From: Usnea hakonensis
Lineage: Eukaryota > Ascomycota > Lecanoromycetes > Lecanorales > Parmeliaceae
Direction: 5' to 3'
NCBI GenBank assembly: GCA_013423325.1
Contig: BLJB01000170.1
Span: 37,183 to 101,182, forward strand
Length of the DNA stretch: 64,000 bases
The notes under the pieces are model-generated. The model had not been told where the DNA came from. It ran no database searches and was given only the letters and a program-made list of their open reading frames with translations. Positions within the stretch are counted from its first letter, which is position 1, and the number at the start of each line of letters is the position of its first letter. Both the position numbers and the translations under genes were made by a program. Below, piece after piece: positions 12,378 to 23,811 of the stretch.

Positions 12378-14312
12378 CTATGATCCTGATCCATCCACGT
12401 CTCTCAGCACGTCCTTGGCCCGCTCGATCGTATCCTCCTCAACTCCAACCATCACACGTAAGAAACCCTCTACCCCACCCCACTGCCTCTCCACCATCAG
12501 TACCACGGCCCTCATGACCTCTTCCCTGGCACCCACCATCCTGAGAACACCATGGCTATTCGATCCGTTAAAAACCGGATGCCTCAACAACCGGCCGACA
12601 GCTTCCGCCTTCCAAGCTGGCCCTAGTCCCTGTTCGCTCAAGTGGTACTCCTCCGCCACTACCTCGGTGGAGCAGCCCGCCAGTAGCAGTAAAATCATGA
12701 TGAGGACACCAGTGCGGTCTTTGCCCGCCGTACAGTTGATCAGGATGGGCGTAGGAGCAGAGCTGCCAAGATGAAGAAGGATGGTTTTGATAGCTGGTCC
12801 AGAATTAATAAGAATACAGTGATAGGCCTTCTCGAAACCCTACGACAGTCAGTCGCAATTGCTCTACTGGAGAGGAAGATCTCACCTCAGTGCCTATGTC
12901 GGCGTAGTCCTTGAATCGTACTGCTAAAGCTTCAGGCGCAAAATCTTCGTCGCAGAAAACAGGGACCACAATCCTCTCGGGTCCGTCGGACGATGCTAAC
13001 CAGCTTGCGTACTGGCAGTTTTCTCTCTTCGATTTGCGGACTTCCAAAAAGCTCCGCAGGTCAAATATCTTCTTGATGCCTAGTTTCTGGATCTGCAATC
13101 GACCTTCCTCAGTCAAGTCGTCCAAGTATCCGCTCCGGTACACCAACTTGCGGCGTACAGAGACGCCGTATGAGACAGGATAGCCACCAATGTCACGAAG
13201 ATTGTTGACCGCTTCCACGTCAATGAAGGACGGATGTGGCCAGTGTTGCATGGCGTCAGGGGGAGGAGTCATCTAGATCATCGACGTCAGTCATCCATTC
13301 GCGGTTCATTTTGGCCACGTACCCTATTAGCATGACTCAAGTACTCCGTTACCGGTAGCCTCTCCAGACTCGAACTATCCTTGTATCTTCCTTCCCAGGG
13401 TAACCACATCCTGCCTTCACACCCACTCCCACGCCCTAATCTCCTCTCAAGCGTATTGGCCACCGCGAAAGCCAACATCCCCAGTTCTCTGAGGGGCTTG
13501 TGATTGTCTATCCCTGACGTTCAGCACTCAAATCGACATCTCTGTCTGGGAGGCTTACTCTGTCTCGTCCCCAAGTCCACCTCTGCCAAACCCTCGAGAC
13601 CCACCATCCGCCATGTATCGATCAGTGTGCCAATCTCAACTCCGTACCCGACTGGAAAGTGCAGCTTCACGAGCAACGACCGGCGTGCTGCAAACTCTCC
13701 CGCCAGCGGCTGCCGGAATCCTGCAAGCTGTGGAAAGTGGATATTCAGAAGTGGTCTCGCCACAAGCTCGTTCACGCGACCCCCTTCGTGCGGGCGGTAT
13801 TCACCATTGGGTTGTTTAAAAGGCCGGTCGAAGCAGCCCCTTACCATCTGGATATTCTCATCCATGATTAAAGGACCAAGAATGCCTAGCAAATGTGCGG
13901 GATTTGGATCAGCTGTGTCTCCGTCTAAGAAGGCCACGATATCACCATCTATGACCTGTAATGCGCGCCACATAGCATCGCCTTTACCCTGGGAAGGGCC
14001 TAGCTCCGAGGCGATATCTGCTCGCTGGAGAACAGAGGCGCCATGAGCGGCTGCCACAGCGCTTGTATTGTCAACAGATCTGTTGTCGATAGCGATGATG
14101 CAAGAGACGATACCAGCCACTTTCAAGGGGTTTATTGTCTCTAAGATGATTGCCCCGATAGTGTTGGCAACCTCCCGGGCAGGGATCACAACAACGATCT
14201 TCAGGTTACTGGCTCTGACAGCGGAGGCGAGGAGGGGTAGGGAGAATGCCGTGTGATGATATCGATGTGACTCGAGCCAATCTTGGAGGTCGGGTTCTCC
14301 GTACGAACCCAT
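12378..14312 (-). CDS. Predicted bifunctional protein: glucosyl-3-phosphoglycerate synthase-like (GT81) domain fused to tyrosine-phosphatase-like domain, about 597 aa
   Basis: Exons 13559-14312, 13323-13513, 12886-13272 and 12378-12839 join in frame. Residues 1-315 match GpgS-type glycosyltransferases: VVVIPAREVANTIG, the DGD metal site in IVAFLDGDTADPNP, and the long signature from GGRVNELVARPLL through FPQLAGFRQPLAGEFAARR to PVGYGVEIGTLIDTW and DLGTRQ. That family makes glucosyl-3-phosphoglycerate from an NDP-glucose and 3-phosphoglycerate. A 50-bp intron (13273-13322, GTACGT..CTAG) then leads in frame into a Y_phosphatase3-type domain: NNLRDIGGYPV, VYRSGYLDDLTEEG and the P-loop INCTAGKDRTGVL (CX5R, with Asn instead of the usual His before Cys). 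The second activity could dephosphorylate the product to glucosylglycerate. If the intron is not used, these are two genes 50 bp apart. ATG at 14312 was preferred to an in-frame ATG-like start at 14381. Confidence 0.78.
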
Positions 14313-16161
14313 GGTTGCAATGTATCGATGATGTTGGAAGAAAAGTTCTGGATTGTCAAGCAAAGATACCCGTCGGTACACTCTTCAGGATGTAGAAGAG
14401 AACGCACGTGCAACAGGGTACAGTGGCATAAATTCATGGCTGTAATTCGCCCAGACGAAGGCCATATATCAAGAAGAACTGGCTGTTAGGCTTCACCGCG
14501 GAGACGCTAGGTTGAATGAGTTCCAAGGAAACGGGCTCGAGATCACATGTGAATTACCGCCATTATTGTTCATAGCAGCATTGAGTAGCCGCGTGACTTG
14601 ACATGGAGGCTTGCCAAAAAGAGAGATCTTGCCAAAAGTAGAGAAGTATATATGGCCTTGAGAGATCTCAGAGGCTGGAATCGACAGACTGTCGTGCACG
14701 TCAGCGAGGTGGAGAATCAGAGATGAGTTTTTTTCAAAGATGTGGACCATCTTTCTTTTCGCCTCTGGACGAATGCACGATAAGCGGAAGTACCTGCATA
14801 AGCAACTAGCCGTGGACCAATAGCTTTACATCTTACATTAGCGAAAGTCTAGTCACAATGCAGGCAACCGTTGATGACCACACGGTGAGGCATGAGTGCT
14901 TGAATAGGTTTTGTCCTACAGCAGACCTTGCCAATGGTCCTGGAATATGCTTCGCAGCCTGCAGATTTCTCGGCAAGGAGGTTGCCTCTCGCGTTGCCAG
15001 AGTGCATTTATACCATGCAGGGCAGTGTGTAAACCACCGATTGAATAGTATGCAAAGCTGCCCGTTCCGCACTCGGCGTCGGAAGAAGGTCTTTCAGTCC
15101 GTCGTGGCATTGCAAATACCACATTCGTCTATGCTGGATGGCGATGAATCGCATGAAGGAATTTGGTCGTCGTGTGATAGATGGCAACCCGGAATTATGT
15201 CCGCCACTACTGCTACCATACGCGGGCGATGCTCTTTGACTATTTGGAGTGCGATATTTCGAGAAGGACCAAAACAGCGGACATCTTCGGATTGTCGCCC
15301 AGTCTGATCGATGCCCGCCTTCTATTTTCGGAAGACTCCACTTACTCGGTTGAGCACACACCAGAAAAGCAAACGACCGAAACGAGCACTCTCGATGGCA
15401 TGATACTGGGTCATGAAGCTAGTTGGCGCCAGCGGCAAGAGACTTCCAACATCGGATGCTTGAAAAAGGGGGAGTGAGTGGCCTCGTGACAAAGCTTGTC
15501 AGAAAGAGTAGCAATCTTGTTTGCTGTTCTTCTTCAGACTTTCCGCGTTTATGGATTCAAGCCCAAAACAGGTCGCTGGAACATCGATTTGGGTATCCCA
15601 ATGCGAGTATTGGACATGGAAGGTAGGCCTCTACGATACTAGAATTGCCATCTTTTGGGTAAGCGTTCTGCAGCAGACCGCATGGATGATATCCACCTCG
15701 AAGCTTTTGCAATTACCAGAATTTGCTCTTTCCATTCGAAAATTGGGCGGGGTACTTGGTGTAAGATGCCTTCACTGATATTTTCGTAGGGCATGACCTC
15801 AAGTTCGTCTGCCTTCAGCCCGATGCCTTTGCTTCGGAAGAAGGAAACCGAATCCGTAATCCAATCTGCTTTACGTTGTAGTTCCCTTTTCTGTTAGGGA
15901 ACGTACTGTAAGCACGGCAAGCGCAAAGCATTGACAGCTTCACGAGCCATCCATCCACAGCTATCAACCACTTCAATCCGCTTTCCCCTGAACAGAGCCT
16001 TTTTCGCTATCCTGCCTTTAAGACGTGGTGTTGGCAAAAACCGGAGCTCTGGTGCAGAGGGAAATGCTGGAGGAATGCGGCCAGACTGTATACCAAAAAG
16101 GTAGATGAGATAGTCGAATTTGAATAAAAGTATCGCATGCAATCACCCATCGCTTTTCGCC
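14313..16161. other. Intergenic, scattered coding-like fragments only
   Basis: About 1.85 kb. Plus-strand frames at 14858-15307, 15181-15477 and 15521-15778 overlap in different frames and carry no recognised motif. Together they could be an eroded gene. The left end holds the promoter of the glycosyltransferase fusion and the right end the 3' flank of the NOS gene. Confidence 0.35.
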
Positions 16162-19100
16162 CTAGAACACCTCCTCCACATATCGCTCACCCAGCATCTC
16201 TCCCACACGCCCGCCAAGAATGTCATTAAAGGTGCTCTTGGTTGCCTTCGCCGCAACCTGGTTTGTGCAAATGAACGCCATACCCTCTTGCTTGAATAGC
16301 TTTTTCCTCAGATGCCGCGGAGAAAGTCGGAGACTATGATACACACGACGTTTGGCCGGGTTGCTGAACACAATGTCCAGCATGTCAATGAGGTTGAGCG
16401 ACATGGCTTCGTTCAAAACATCGACTATCAATTCTAGGTCTGGCGGCTTGAGCCCAAGGAACAGGGAAATTTTAGATCCTTGACTTGGAAAGGATTTCCC
16501 CATTGCGAGAGCATCGCGGATAGTGCTAATGCGCCATTGCAAGAGACAGCGGATGGGGCCAAATCCTGCCCCGGTTGCCACTACGATGAAGGGCCTGAGG
16601 TGATTCGTGCGGAGGATGCTGCCCGATGGAGAGTCGACGATCCGGTATCTAAGGGATGCTTCGCGGTACACTGAGTCATTCACAAAGGTTTGACTGAAAC
16701 GTCCACGGGGAAATATTTTCACCATTATATCGACCTGGCGGCCAGTGCGTGGATTGACTTGATCGCAACTCGGAGAGTAGTGCCAAGACGAAGCAATAGA
16801 ATAAGTCCTGGTATGTAGCAGTGGCATGTTTTGACAAAGGTCATGGATGAACTCGCCTCTCTGACGGTCACTCATCTGGACTAGAGTGGTGTGGAGACGC
16901 TCCAAGACTTCCTGGACTGATGATTGGCTCAGCAATGCTCTCGTCAGACCTTTGTGACATGACAATTCCACTGCCTCGAGACTTTCGACATCCGAGAATG
17001 GGACTTCAAGGTCAACGTAGTTTGTCAGGAACGTCAAGTACGTCGGGTTATTCCAATCCAAGCCTAAATCCACAATGTCAAAACTCTTGACGCAAAGCGA
17101 CTGAAGCGCTTGGTTCACTTTTGCAGGTGCATTTGATGGAAGAATCTGTATACAGCTCATCTCTTCAAAACATTCGTTATCGATGTCAATTGTCAGGAGC
17201 ATTGATCTGTTTTTGTGGGTGCCTTGGCTTCCACCAACCATCGAAGCTTCACCATGGGTTGAAAGTATGCGATCGTGGTAGTCCTCGTACTTTTGACGGA
17301 GCTCTACTATAGGTGTCACCTTCACGAATACGGCGGTGTGTTTGTCATCGATCGGCGACTTTACGACGGCCGTTGCAAGGCTCTTGAGGGGTTGATCAAC
17401 AATGCTTGGCTGCAGCTTGTTCAACCACGATCTCAAAGCTGATAGTGGGAGTGGGTCTACGGCCGTGTCTGCCGGGAAGACTCCAGCGACCAGAGGATAT
17501 CCTCCGACTTGTGTCAAATGGTCATTGATCCTTATTGCCGCACCATTATAGGTAGCAGAATAACGGCTGTCACCATTGCCAAAAACAGCGTACATGAAAT
17601 CACGGTTCTGATTTGCGAACCCACTGGATAAGATGTCTTTGCAGACTTTTAAAAGACCGAGTCCATTAGGCGGAATTTCTCCTTGTCCGGTAGAACTGAC
17701 GACCAACAGTAGGATGTTGTTTGCTGTAAGATCAGAGACGCTTACTTTGCTCAAAGGCTCTGACCGTGAGCATAAGCGTAAATCAGAAGAGTCTTTAACG
17801 AGACTCTTCAACCATCCATGGAGCTTGCTGGCGAGCTTTTCTGCAACTGTCCCAGCACTACAGAAGAAGATTGAAATGCGCCGAGTGCCATTTTCCGATG
17901 ACTGTACCTCCTGGATCAATGGGAACAGCTGCAGGCTATTTCGTCGAAGAAACTTTTCGGTCTGCAATGTTTCGGGATCTGCTGCTATCCTGTTCTCCAA
18001 CCCACTTACTTCCTTCGGGATCCAATGGAAGAATTGTAGGCTTTTACGTCGAAGGGCCACCTTGGTTTGGTCAGCCATGATGCCTGTTTCTGACTCTTTC
18101 CCTGCCGCAATAGCTGTTGGCTCTTTGGCCCCAATCGTGGGTTTCGATTCTTGGACACCAGCAGGCCCTTTTAGCTTCTCCCTTCTCCAAGCCTTGATCG
18201 GGTCTTGCACGTGTTTACAAATCATAGGTTTCGGCTGGTAATTTGGAGCACCGCCCCGATGCCAAACTGAATGTATTTTGAGTCAGCACATTTCCTTAAG
18301 AATTGTACCTGAGTCGTGCGACTAGTCTTAGGTTCAGGCTGCTCCCGCAACATACTTGAGACTCACGAAGCAACCTCGATAGGGCAACGGAGCTCTGGGA
18401 TCATGACTTACGAGGAACGATAGAACCTTGAGGTGGTGCCAGCCAATATGGATCCGCCGGCAGCCTGTACCCATTATTTTCCCTGAAGTCATCATCGTAT
18501 CGACACCATTTCATTGAAGCGGTGAGAGAATCAGTCATGCTGACTTTCGCTTGTAGAAAAGACCAATGAACTGCGTAGTTCAACTCGGCTTGCGCTATTG
18601 ACTAGGATGCACATTGTCAGACAAGGTCGTAGCCCCTTCATAATAAATTTGCATACCAGCATTGAAAGCTTTTCATACTCCGGAAGGTCTTCGAAGACCT
18701 CGATATCGCCATGTAGCTTATCGCGAGTAAATCCAAGGGCGTCGATGATATTTGGTAGTACATTATAACGGAATGAGTCGGCCAAATCACGAACCCCAAT
18801 TTCGGCATCCATAAACCTTGTACTGTGAGCTCCAAGGACGATAGATACCTAGATGAATATACATACCAGCCAATGAAAGGTGTTGCAGTATACTGGACGC
18901 CGCCAACGTCAAAACCCATCCTCGTCAATGCTGGAAAAGCAACCCATTTGAGGTCTAGGTTTTCAAATTCGGTCGTGTACTTGGGATGTCGAATATTGAC
19001 CAGTTTTCGAAGATCCGCAGGAAGCTCGATCATAGCTGGACAGTCACCCTCTGCCATTGCGACTAGCGGTAAAAGATCCCACCGGCCCTTCGGCTCAGGA

Positions 19101-19889
19101 GGCTGCCATCCGAGATCAATCATTGCATTGGTTAAGTTGACGCTCATTGGGTCCCCCAAAATCACACCGCCCTCGATCTCGTACCCAGCGAATTGAAGGA
19201 CTTGATGATTCCAAATCATAGGTCCTCTAGCGTTGACAGTGCGTGGTGGAAACACGAAGACTGTGGGCTGGACGTTGCCCCCATTGAAGGCGTCGCGGAC
19301 TCCTTTAACCAGTTCGCTAACCATCGTTACACTTGAAGTGACTTTCCGCAGGTCACAGAGCTTGAGCTCTTCGCAATGAGACCGCATGATGCACTTCCTT
19401 GCATTCCTCCAAGCTCGACGGATACCAAACTCGAGCTCTTCGTACGTCTGCGTCCAGGTTCCACCTATCTTTGCGGACGAAAGATCATCTCGTACAACGC
19501 CTTCTGTTGAACCCGTTTCGATCTCGCTCTTTACCTGGTCCAGGCGATTCTGGAATGCGTCTTCGCTGTCATAAAAACCTTCCTCGCGGAGGACTCGTAG
19601 AAAATCGATTGCCTCTCGCTCGACTACCTGGAGCGAACGGTTCTCGCCCACTGTTAAGTGTTCGAAGTCAGCAAATTCAGTATCTCGTCTGGCAATCTAG
19701 TTTCTGGGAGCGAGTGAGAGTACGGCGTTCTGGTATAACCTTACCTCTAGGCTCGTCTGTGCGGGTCATCCGACCTGATTGGCAGAAGTCCCTTGTGCAG
19801 CCTGTTGATGCAATTACTGTATGCTTGCTGCGAATCCGTTGAAGCTCATGGTTCAGCACTGGACACGAAGGATGCTGGAGTGAAGGCAT
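16162..19889 (-). CDS. nos: Nitric oxide synthase (oxygenase + FMN/FAD/NADPH reductase), about 1127 aa
   Basis: Predicted to oxidise L-arginine to citrulline and NO using NADPH. Exons 19745-19889, 18867-19650, 18657-18816, 18412-18601 and 16162-18266 sum to 1128 codons. The oxygenase half has CTRDFC (CX4C, zinc site), the heme-thiolate loop RRAWRNARKCIMR (Cys about 135), GPMIWNHQVLQFAGYE, the Arg-binding segment GWFMDAEIGVRDLAD formed across intron 18817-18866, and the pterin-site region ending PADPYWLAPPQGSIVP. The reductase half shows VVSSTGQGEIPPNG and YAVFGNGDSRYSA (flavodoxin), RTYSIASSW (FAD) and VVATGAGFGPIRCLLQWR. A basic linker joins the halves, where animal enzymes bind calmodulin. 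The ATG at 19889 (MPSLQHPSCPVL) is the first in frame. The 145-bp intron (18267-18411) is unusually long here and might hide a microexon. Domain order and length match animal and fungal NOS. Confidence 0.92.
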
Positions 19890-20664
19890 TGTGACGTCGA
19901 CCAAATTCAGGATGGATTTCAAAATGTAGCAATAGCAGCAACGAATCCGAGAGTCGAGTCAACTGAAAGGGACAAGTGACTAATAGTGTAAATATGTAAC
20001 AAGAATAACGTAGACTTCACTGTGAAGTCCCCCGCAAGACGCTAACCATAAATGTTCTTTAAGACAAGGTAAGACAAGGGAGCGGAGATGAAAGTGTAAT
20101 GCAGACTCTGTGTGTCACACATCAGAGCATGATGTAGGCCGTGAAACGCATCCCATTCGAGCGATGAATGCGGGGAATGTGCAGGGACACAGAATAAAGT
20201 ATGTACAGATTCCCTCAAAGTAGGTTGGTGTTAGTTTTGGGCTCATAGCCATAGCTTGAAGTAGTAAAACTCACCTGGATGTTGGATACATTAAACCTCC
20301 AATTTTGGTGCGTAGGTCGGGTGTGTGGCGAGTCCCAAACATATTCAGGTGCAAATTGCAATCCGCGTGTTTGCATGCTCAATCACAATACGTAGCCCTA
20401 GCGATGATCTGAGGAAGCGCAGGGATAGAAGTTGCTCGCCAAGCAAGTCAAATCCGCATCAACGGTTCAACGGCCAATAGCGGGGCGCTATCCCATCTAA
20501 TTTGGTAGGTTGGCGGATCTCTGTAAACCCAAAATGCATCTGGTAGTCTGCAATTCAATATCATTTGGACGGTACGAGTAGGTGAGCGTTAGTATTAAAA
20601 GTCAATCGACTGTCAATATTGCATATCCAGATGTATCGGTAGTTTTCTGGTTGGACGGTTGAAG
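19890..20664. other. Intergenic: NOS promoter and Pol eta 3' flank
   Basis: About 775 bp with no supported gene. Contains 'taagacaaggtaagacaagg' near 20060-20080. It should include the NOS promoter, as the NOS start is at 19889 on the minus strand. Confidence 0.5.
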
Positions 20665-22777
20665 CTAAATTTCACGAATTGCCGAAAACGCCAGGGTTTT
20701 TTGACCTTTTTCCACGTGTGGCATCTTCTTTTGCACGGTGCCGTTATTGCTTGCTTTCGAGACTGCGGATCTCTTATTAAATGCCGAGGACAAAGCGCGC
20801 CTATGGGGATCTGATCGAGTCTCCGATCGAGCATTTGACTTTTCTTTAGCTTGAAGTTCCCTTGCCAAGTGCCAGTCTTCATGCTCCTCCTTAGCTTCAA
20901 TCAGAATGTTTGTGCTGCACGCATTGCAGCAGTACGTCGTTGTGGAAGCCGGTCGCAATGAGGCCTGTGCGCTTTCCCTGGTCGTCTCATCCAAAGCACC
21001 GTCTTGAGGAATCACGTACTCTTTCTCCTCTTGCGTAGCAGACTTCGTGTCTCGTGCTGACAATGGATCTGCTTCTAGCTCTGCATGATGCGTATCTGCA
21101 CAATCCGAAAAAGTTCCTTCATGGCTTTCTTGCCTCGAGAAAAAATGCTGAATCGCTCCATGATCTACTTTCCGACGCTTGTCAGGCTGATCATGATTCT
21201 TACTCCATTCGCAGTCATCAGCATCGCGCATACTAAGCATCATGGCTTTGGCTTCCTCTCCTCTGACGAGAAAGCTTCCTATGCCGCGGTTGCCACTTGG
21301 TCCATCTTCGAATCCTCCAACACTAAGTTGTAGGTTGCTACAAGGCCAAGCTGTGCCGTCTATAACAATCTGGCCAAGAAGATTTTTCGCAATGTCGAAG
21401 AGCAAGTTCTCATCGATGGGCCTTCCACTAGGAATTGAAGCCTGGCGCGACCGCATTTGTGCACCTTGACGATGGTGCAGACTTAGGACTTTTGGCCTCC
21501 GCTTGTTCTCCAGTACACCTTCCTCCACCAGTCGAGACTGTATGTCGGCTACGAATATGCGTAGCCATCTGACTGCTTGTTCAGAGCTATTGATAGTAGG
21601 ACGAAATGACTTGGCTGAGAGCATAGACTTGATCTGGGTCCGAGCGTTGACTTCGCTCGAATCTTCGCCCCGGATGATGTGGTACACCCAAGTTCCGGTA
21701 TCGTCTCCCAGCTTGAATTTCAGTTGCTCGATAGGTGCCAAGAGCAGCTCTTTGACTTCATCCGTGCCAAATTTAGAAACCACTTCATCGCCCAGCTTTC
21801 CACCCAGATTCCGGATCTTTGTGAATTTGAAGCCGCCCATGAATTGCTGCACTGCTCGATTTCGTACGATAGTCTGTTGGTTGGGCTTCTTGTGCGCGGA
21901 TCCAAGCTTGGCAATCGTTTTGTTACGAGCTATTCCGGCAGAACAGGTGTACTTTAGTCGCTCTCTGATAGCGGTACGGACTGAGCGTACAATCTCGGAA
22001 CCAAGCAAGATGGCAACATCGTCCCAATCGGGATCATCATCCTCTGTTTCGGAGGAATCGAGATCCACCAATGCATCTGTATTCCAATCAAGCACTGTAG
22101 TGGGAGGCCGGGGCAAGAGTTCGGTTGGATCGTCATACGGGGCTGGCCCGCTGATCTCTGGGTATCTCTCGAGGAGGATAGAATGTATCTGGGATGACAA
22201 GTCCAGGAAGACCTCATCTACACTAGCTTTCTCAACTCTTTGCAGTGGCGGTGCTGGTAGTGCGTCCTTTATACAAGCAAGAATCCTTCTAGACTCAAGT
22301 CGATATGGGTCGAGTGAAACTTTATGCGTAGCAATGTGCGCAAAAGCGTCTTTGTGGTAAGCCCATTTCTCATCGCCTTCCTTCCATGTAGCTACATGTT
22401 GCATAATGAGGTCCGGGCATAGTTTTCTTGCTTCCGTAATAGTAATGTGCCTGTTGAGACCAAACTTTCTTGCTGGGTAATTGATCGCAATGAGACCCTG
22501 CCACTGCTGTTCCAGTGTCAGTGCTGCCTTCGGCTACATGCAGAGAACTACCTACCTGAACCGCGAGAGGCTGCTCTTCCGGGATGCCTAATCGTACACC
22601 TTCGCATTGTGCGTAAAAGGCATCCAAGTCTATATGGGCAATGACCCGAAGCGGACATGTGGTTGAGGAGAGACCAAGCTGGGCAAGATGCTTGTAGGTG
22701 AATCGAGATTTGCATCTGCGGCCTGCAACGGCAGGGGAGATAGGCGAAGAGGCGAGGAATGGTTGTGAAGAAGACAT
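20665..22777 (-). CDS. RAD30: DNA polymerase eta (Y-family translesion polymerase), about 687 aa
   Basis: Translesion polymerase that copies past UV photoproducts. Exons 22556-22777 and 20665-22506, with a 49-bp intron (GTAGGT..CAG), join in frame as LAVQQWQGLIAINYPARKFG. Visible motifs: RVIAHIDLDAFYAQCE (motif I metal-binding Asp), SVDEVFLDLS (motif III acidic pair), SAGIARNKTIAKLGSAHKKPNQQT (nucleotide-binding/helix-hairpin region) and a little-finger domain. Near the C-terminus YCCNACSTNI...EHEDWHLARELQ is a UBZ ubiquitin-binding zinc finger. The last residues, QKTLAFSAI, resemble a degenerate PCNA-interaction (PIP) box. Length is close to other ascomycete Rad30 proteins. The start at 22777 (MSSSQPFLASSP) is the usual short Ser-rich leader. 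Confidence 0.93.
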
Positions 22778-23064
22778 CTCTGGAGAGTAGGTGGAAGCTA
22801 CTAGCCACGGCAATCTTCAGGAACCAAGCATCGTTGGCCCAAATCAAGTCGACATTTCCTAGTGCTGCTGGGACCGAGGGACTCCGAGAAGTCGCGTCGC
22901 GATGTGCTTCGGCTAGACAATATTCGAAGACGAATGACATCATAGTCACTCGGATCATTGTCATAGCTGGTCTTTCAATTATCTAAGGTATTCATCGATT
23001 TATTTCACATGCTCCATAGACTGCTCAATACATCTCTAGACAATTAGTTGAATCTATTGGACCA
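22778..23064. promoter_or_regulatory. Shared divergent promoter of Pol eta and small membrane protein
   Basis: The two start codons (22777 on minus, 23065 on plus) are 287 bp apart and face away from each other, so this tract must carry both promoters. No specific binding site is recognised. Confidence 0.5.
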
Positions 23065-23383
23065 ATGTCTTTTCTCCGACACCCTCTACTCCTCCTCGGT
23101 GTAAATCTTTCCGCAATTGCCGGCTCAACCTACTATCTCCGTTCACATCACATCTACAATTTGGAGGAGCATGAGGCTCGAATGGATGAGTTGGAGGGGA
23201 CCTTACGTGGCCATATTGGCTTGATCGAAGAGGCACTGGATCGATTGGAAGGGAAGGGCACCGAGGCCGACAGAAATAAGAAGATGTGAGCTTCTGCGGC
23301 CAAATCATTGCCAATGGACACTGACTTCTGTTTCTAGGAACGAGTACTATGGCAAACGTGGCCGGGATGAAAAAAGCAAGTAG
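23065..23383 (+). CDS. Small single-pass membrane protein, 88 aa, function unknown
   Basis: Two exons, 23065-23285 and 23338-23383, joined across a 52-bp intron (GTGAGC..CTAG). Residues of about 5-25 (RHPLLLLGVNLSAIAGSTYYL) form one hydrophobic segment, followed by an acidic amphipathic helix (EEHEARMDELEGTLRGHIGLIEEALDRLEGK) and a basic tail (GKRGRDEKSK). The layout resembles small fungal mitochondrial inner-membrane or assembly proteins, but no family is recognised. A downstream plus-strand frame at 23395-23628 is not in register and is not included. Confidence 0.7.
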
Positions 23384-23811
23384 CATTCACAGCTTTGGTA
23401 TTAATAGTCTTGATCGTCTGCACGACTTGCACGAATGGCCATTCTCTCGCCAATTTCTTAGAGAAGCTGGGAAAACACTTCGACGCTTTCACAATGTTGT
23501 ATAGCAAAATCATGACTTGCTACCGTGGAGGCATACTGTACCTTTCGTCCTTGGGTCCTTCAACCCTTCTCGAGCCTCGATCGCACATCCTTCGATCCCA
23601 GATGCCAGTCGCTGGATCTCGGAAATAGGTCCGATCTCCGGCTTCTCGGCATGATGATGTATTGTTGCATCTACGATTTTTCATAGAAGGGGGGATAATA
23701 TCTCTTAATACGTTATTGCCTTCTACCCATCATGGAGAACCAGCAGCTTTTGATTGTTTCCATCAATTTGGAGATGCATGGTTATTGATTTCTGCTTATT
23801 ATTAATACGCG
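23384..23811. other. Short intergenic region upstream of GST-like gene
   Basis: About 430 bp; A/T-rich towards 23750-23810 just before the start codon at 23812. No gene is supported here. Confidence 0.5.

Noticed and set aside
13273..13322. Separate start of the phosphatase gene at 13272
   Set aside because: An ATG does follow the acceptor, but the upstream donor, phase and spacing fit an intron, and no promoter-sized gap exists between the two domains. Kept as the alternative explanation rather than the main call.
13504..14046. 180-codon plus-strand open frame
   Set aside because: Complement of the GpgS-like domain; low-complexity composition and no domain.
17633..18241. 202-codon plus-strand open frame
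   Set aside because: Shadow of the NOS reductase exon on the other strand.
21503..22360. 285-codon plus-strand open frame
   Set aside because: It lies entirely opposite the Pol eta coding exon, which has clear catalytic motifs; a shadow frame.
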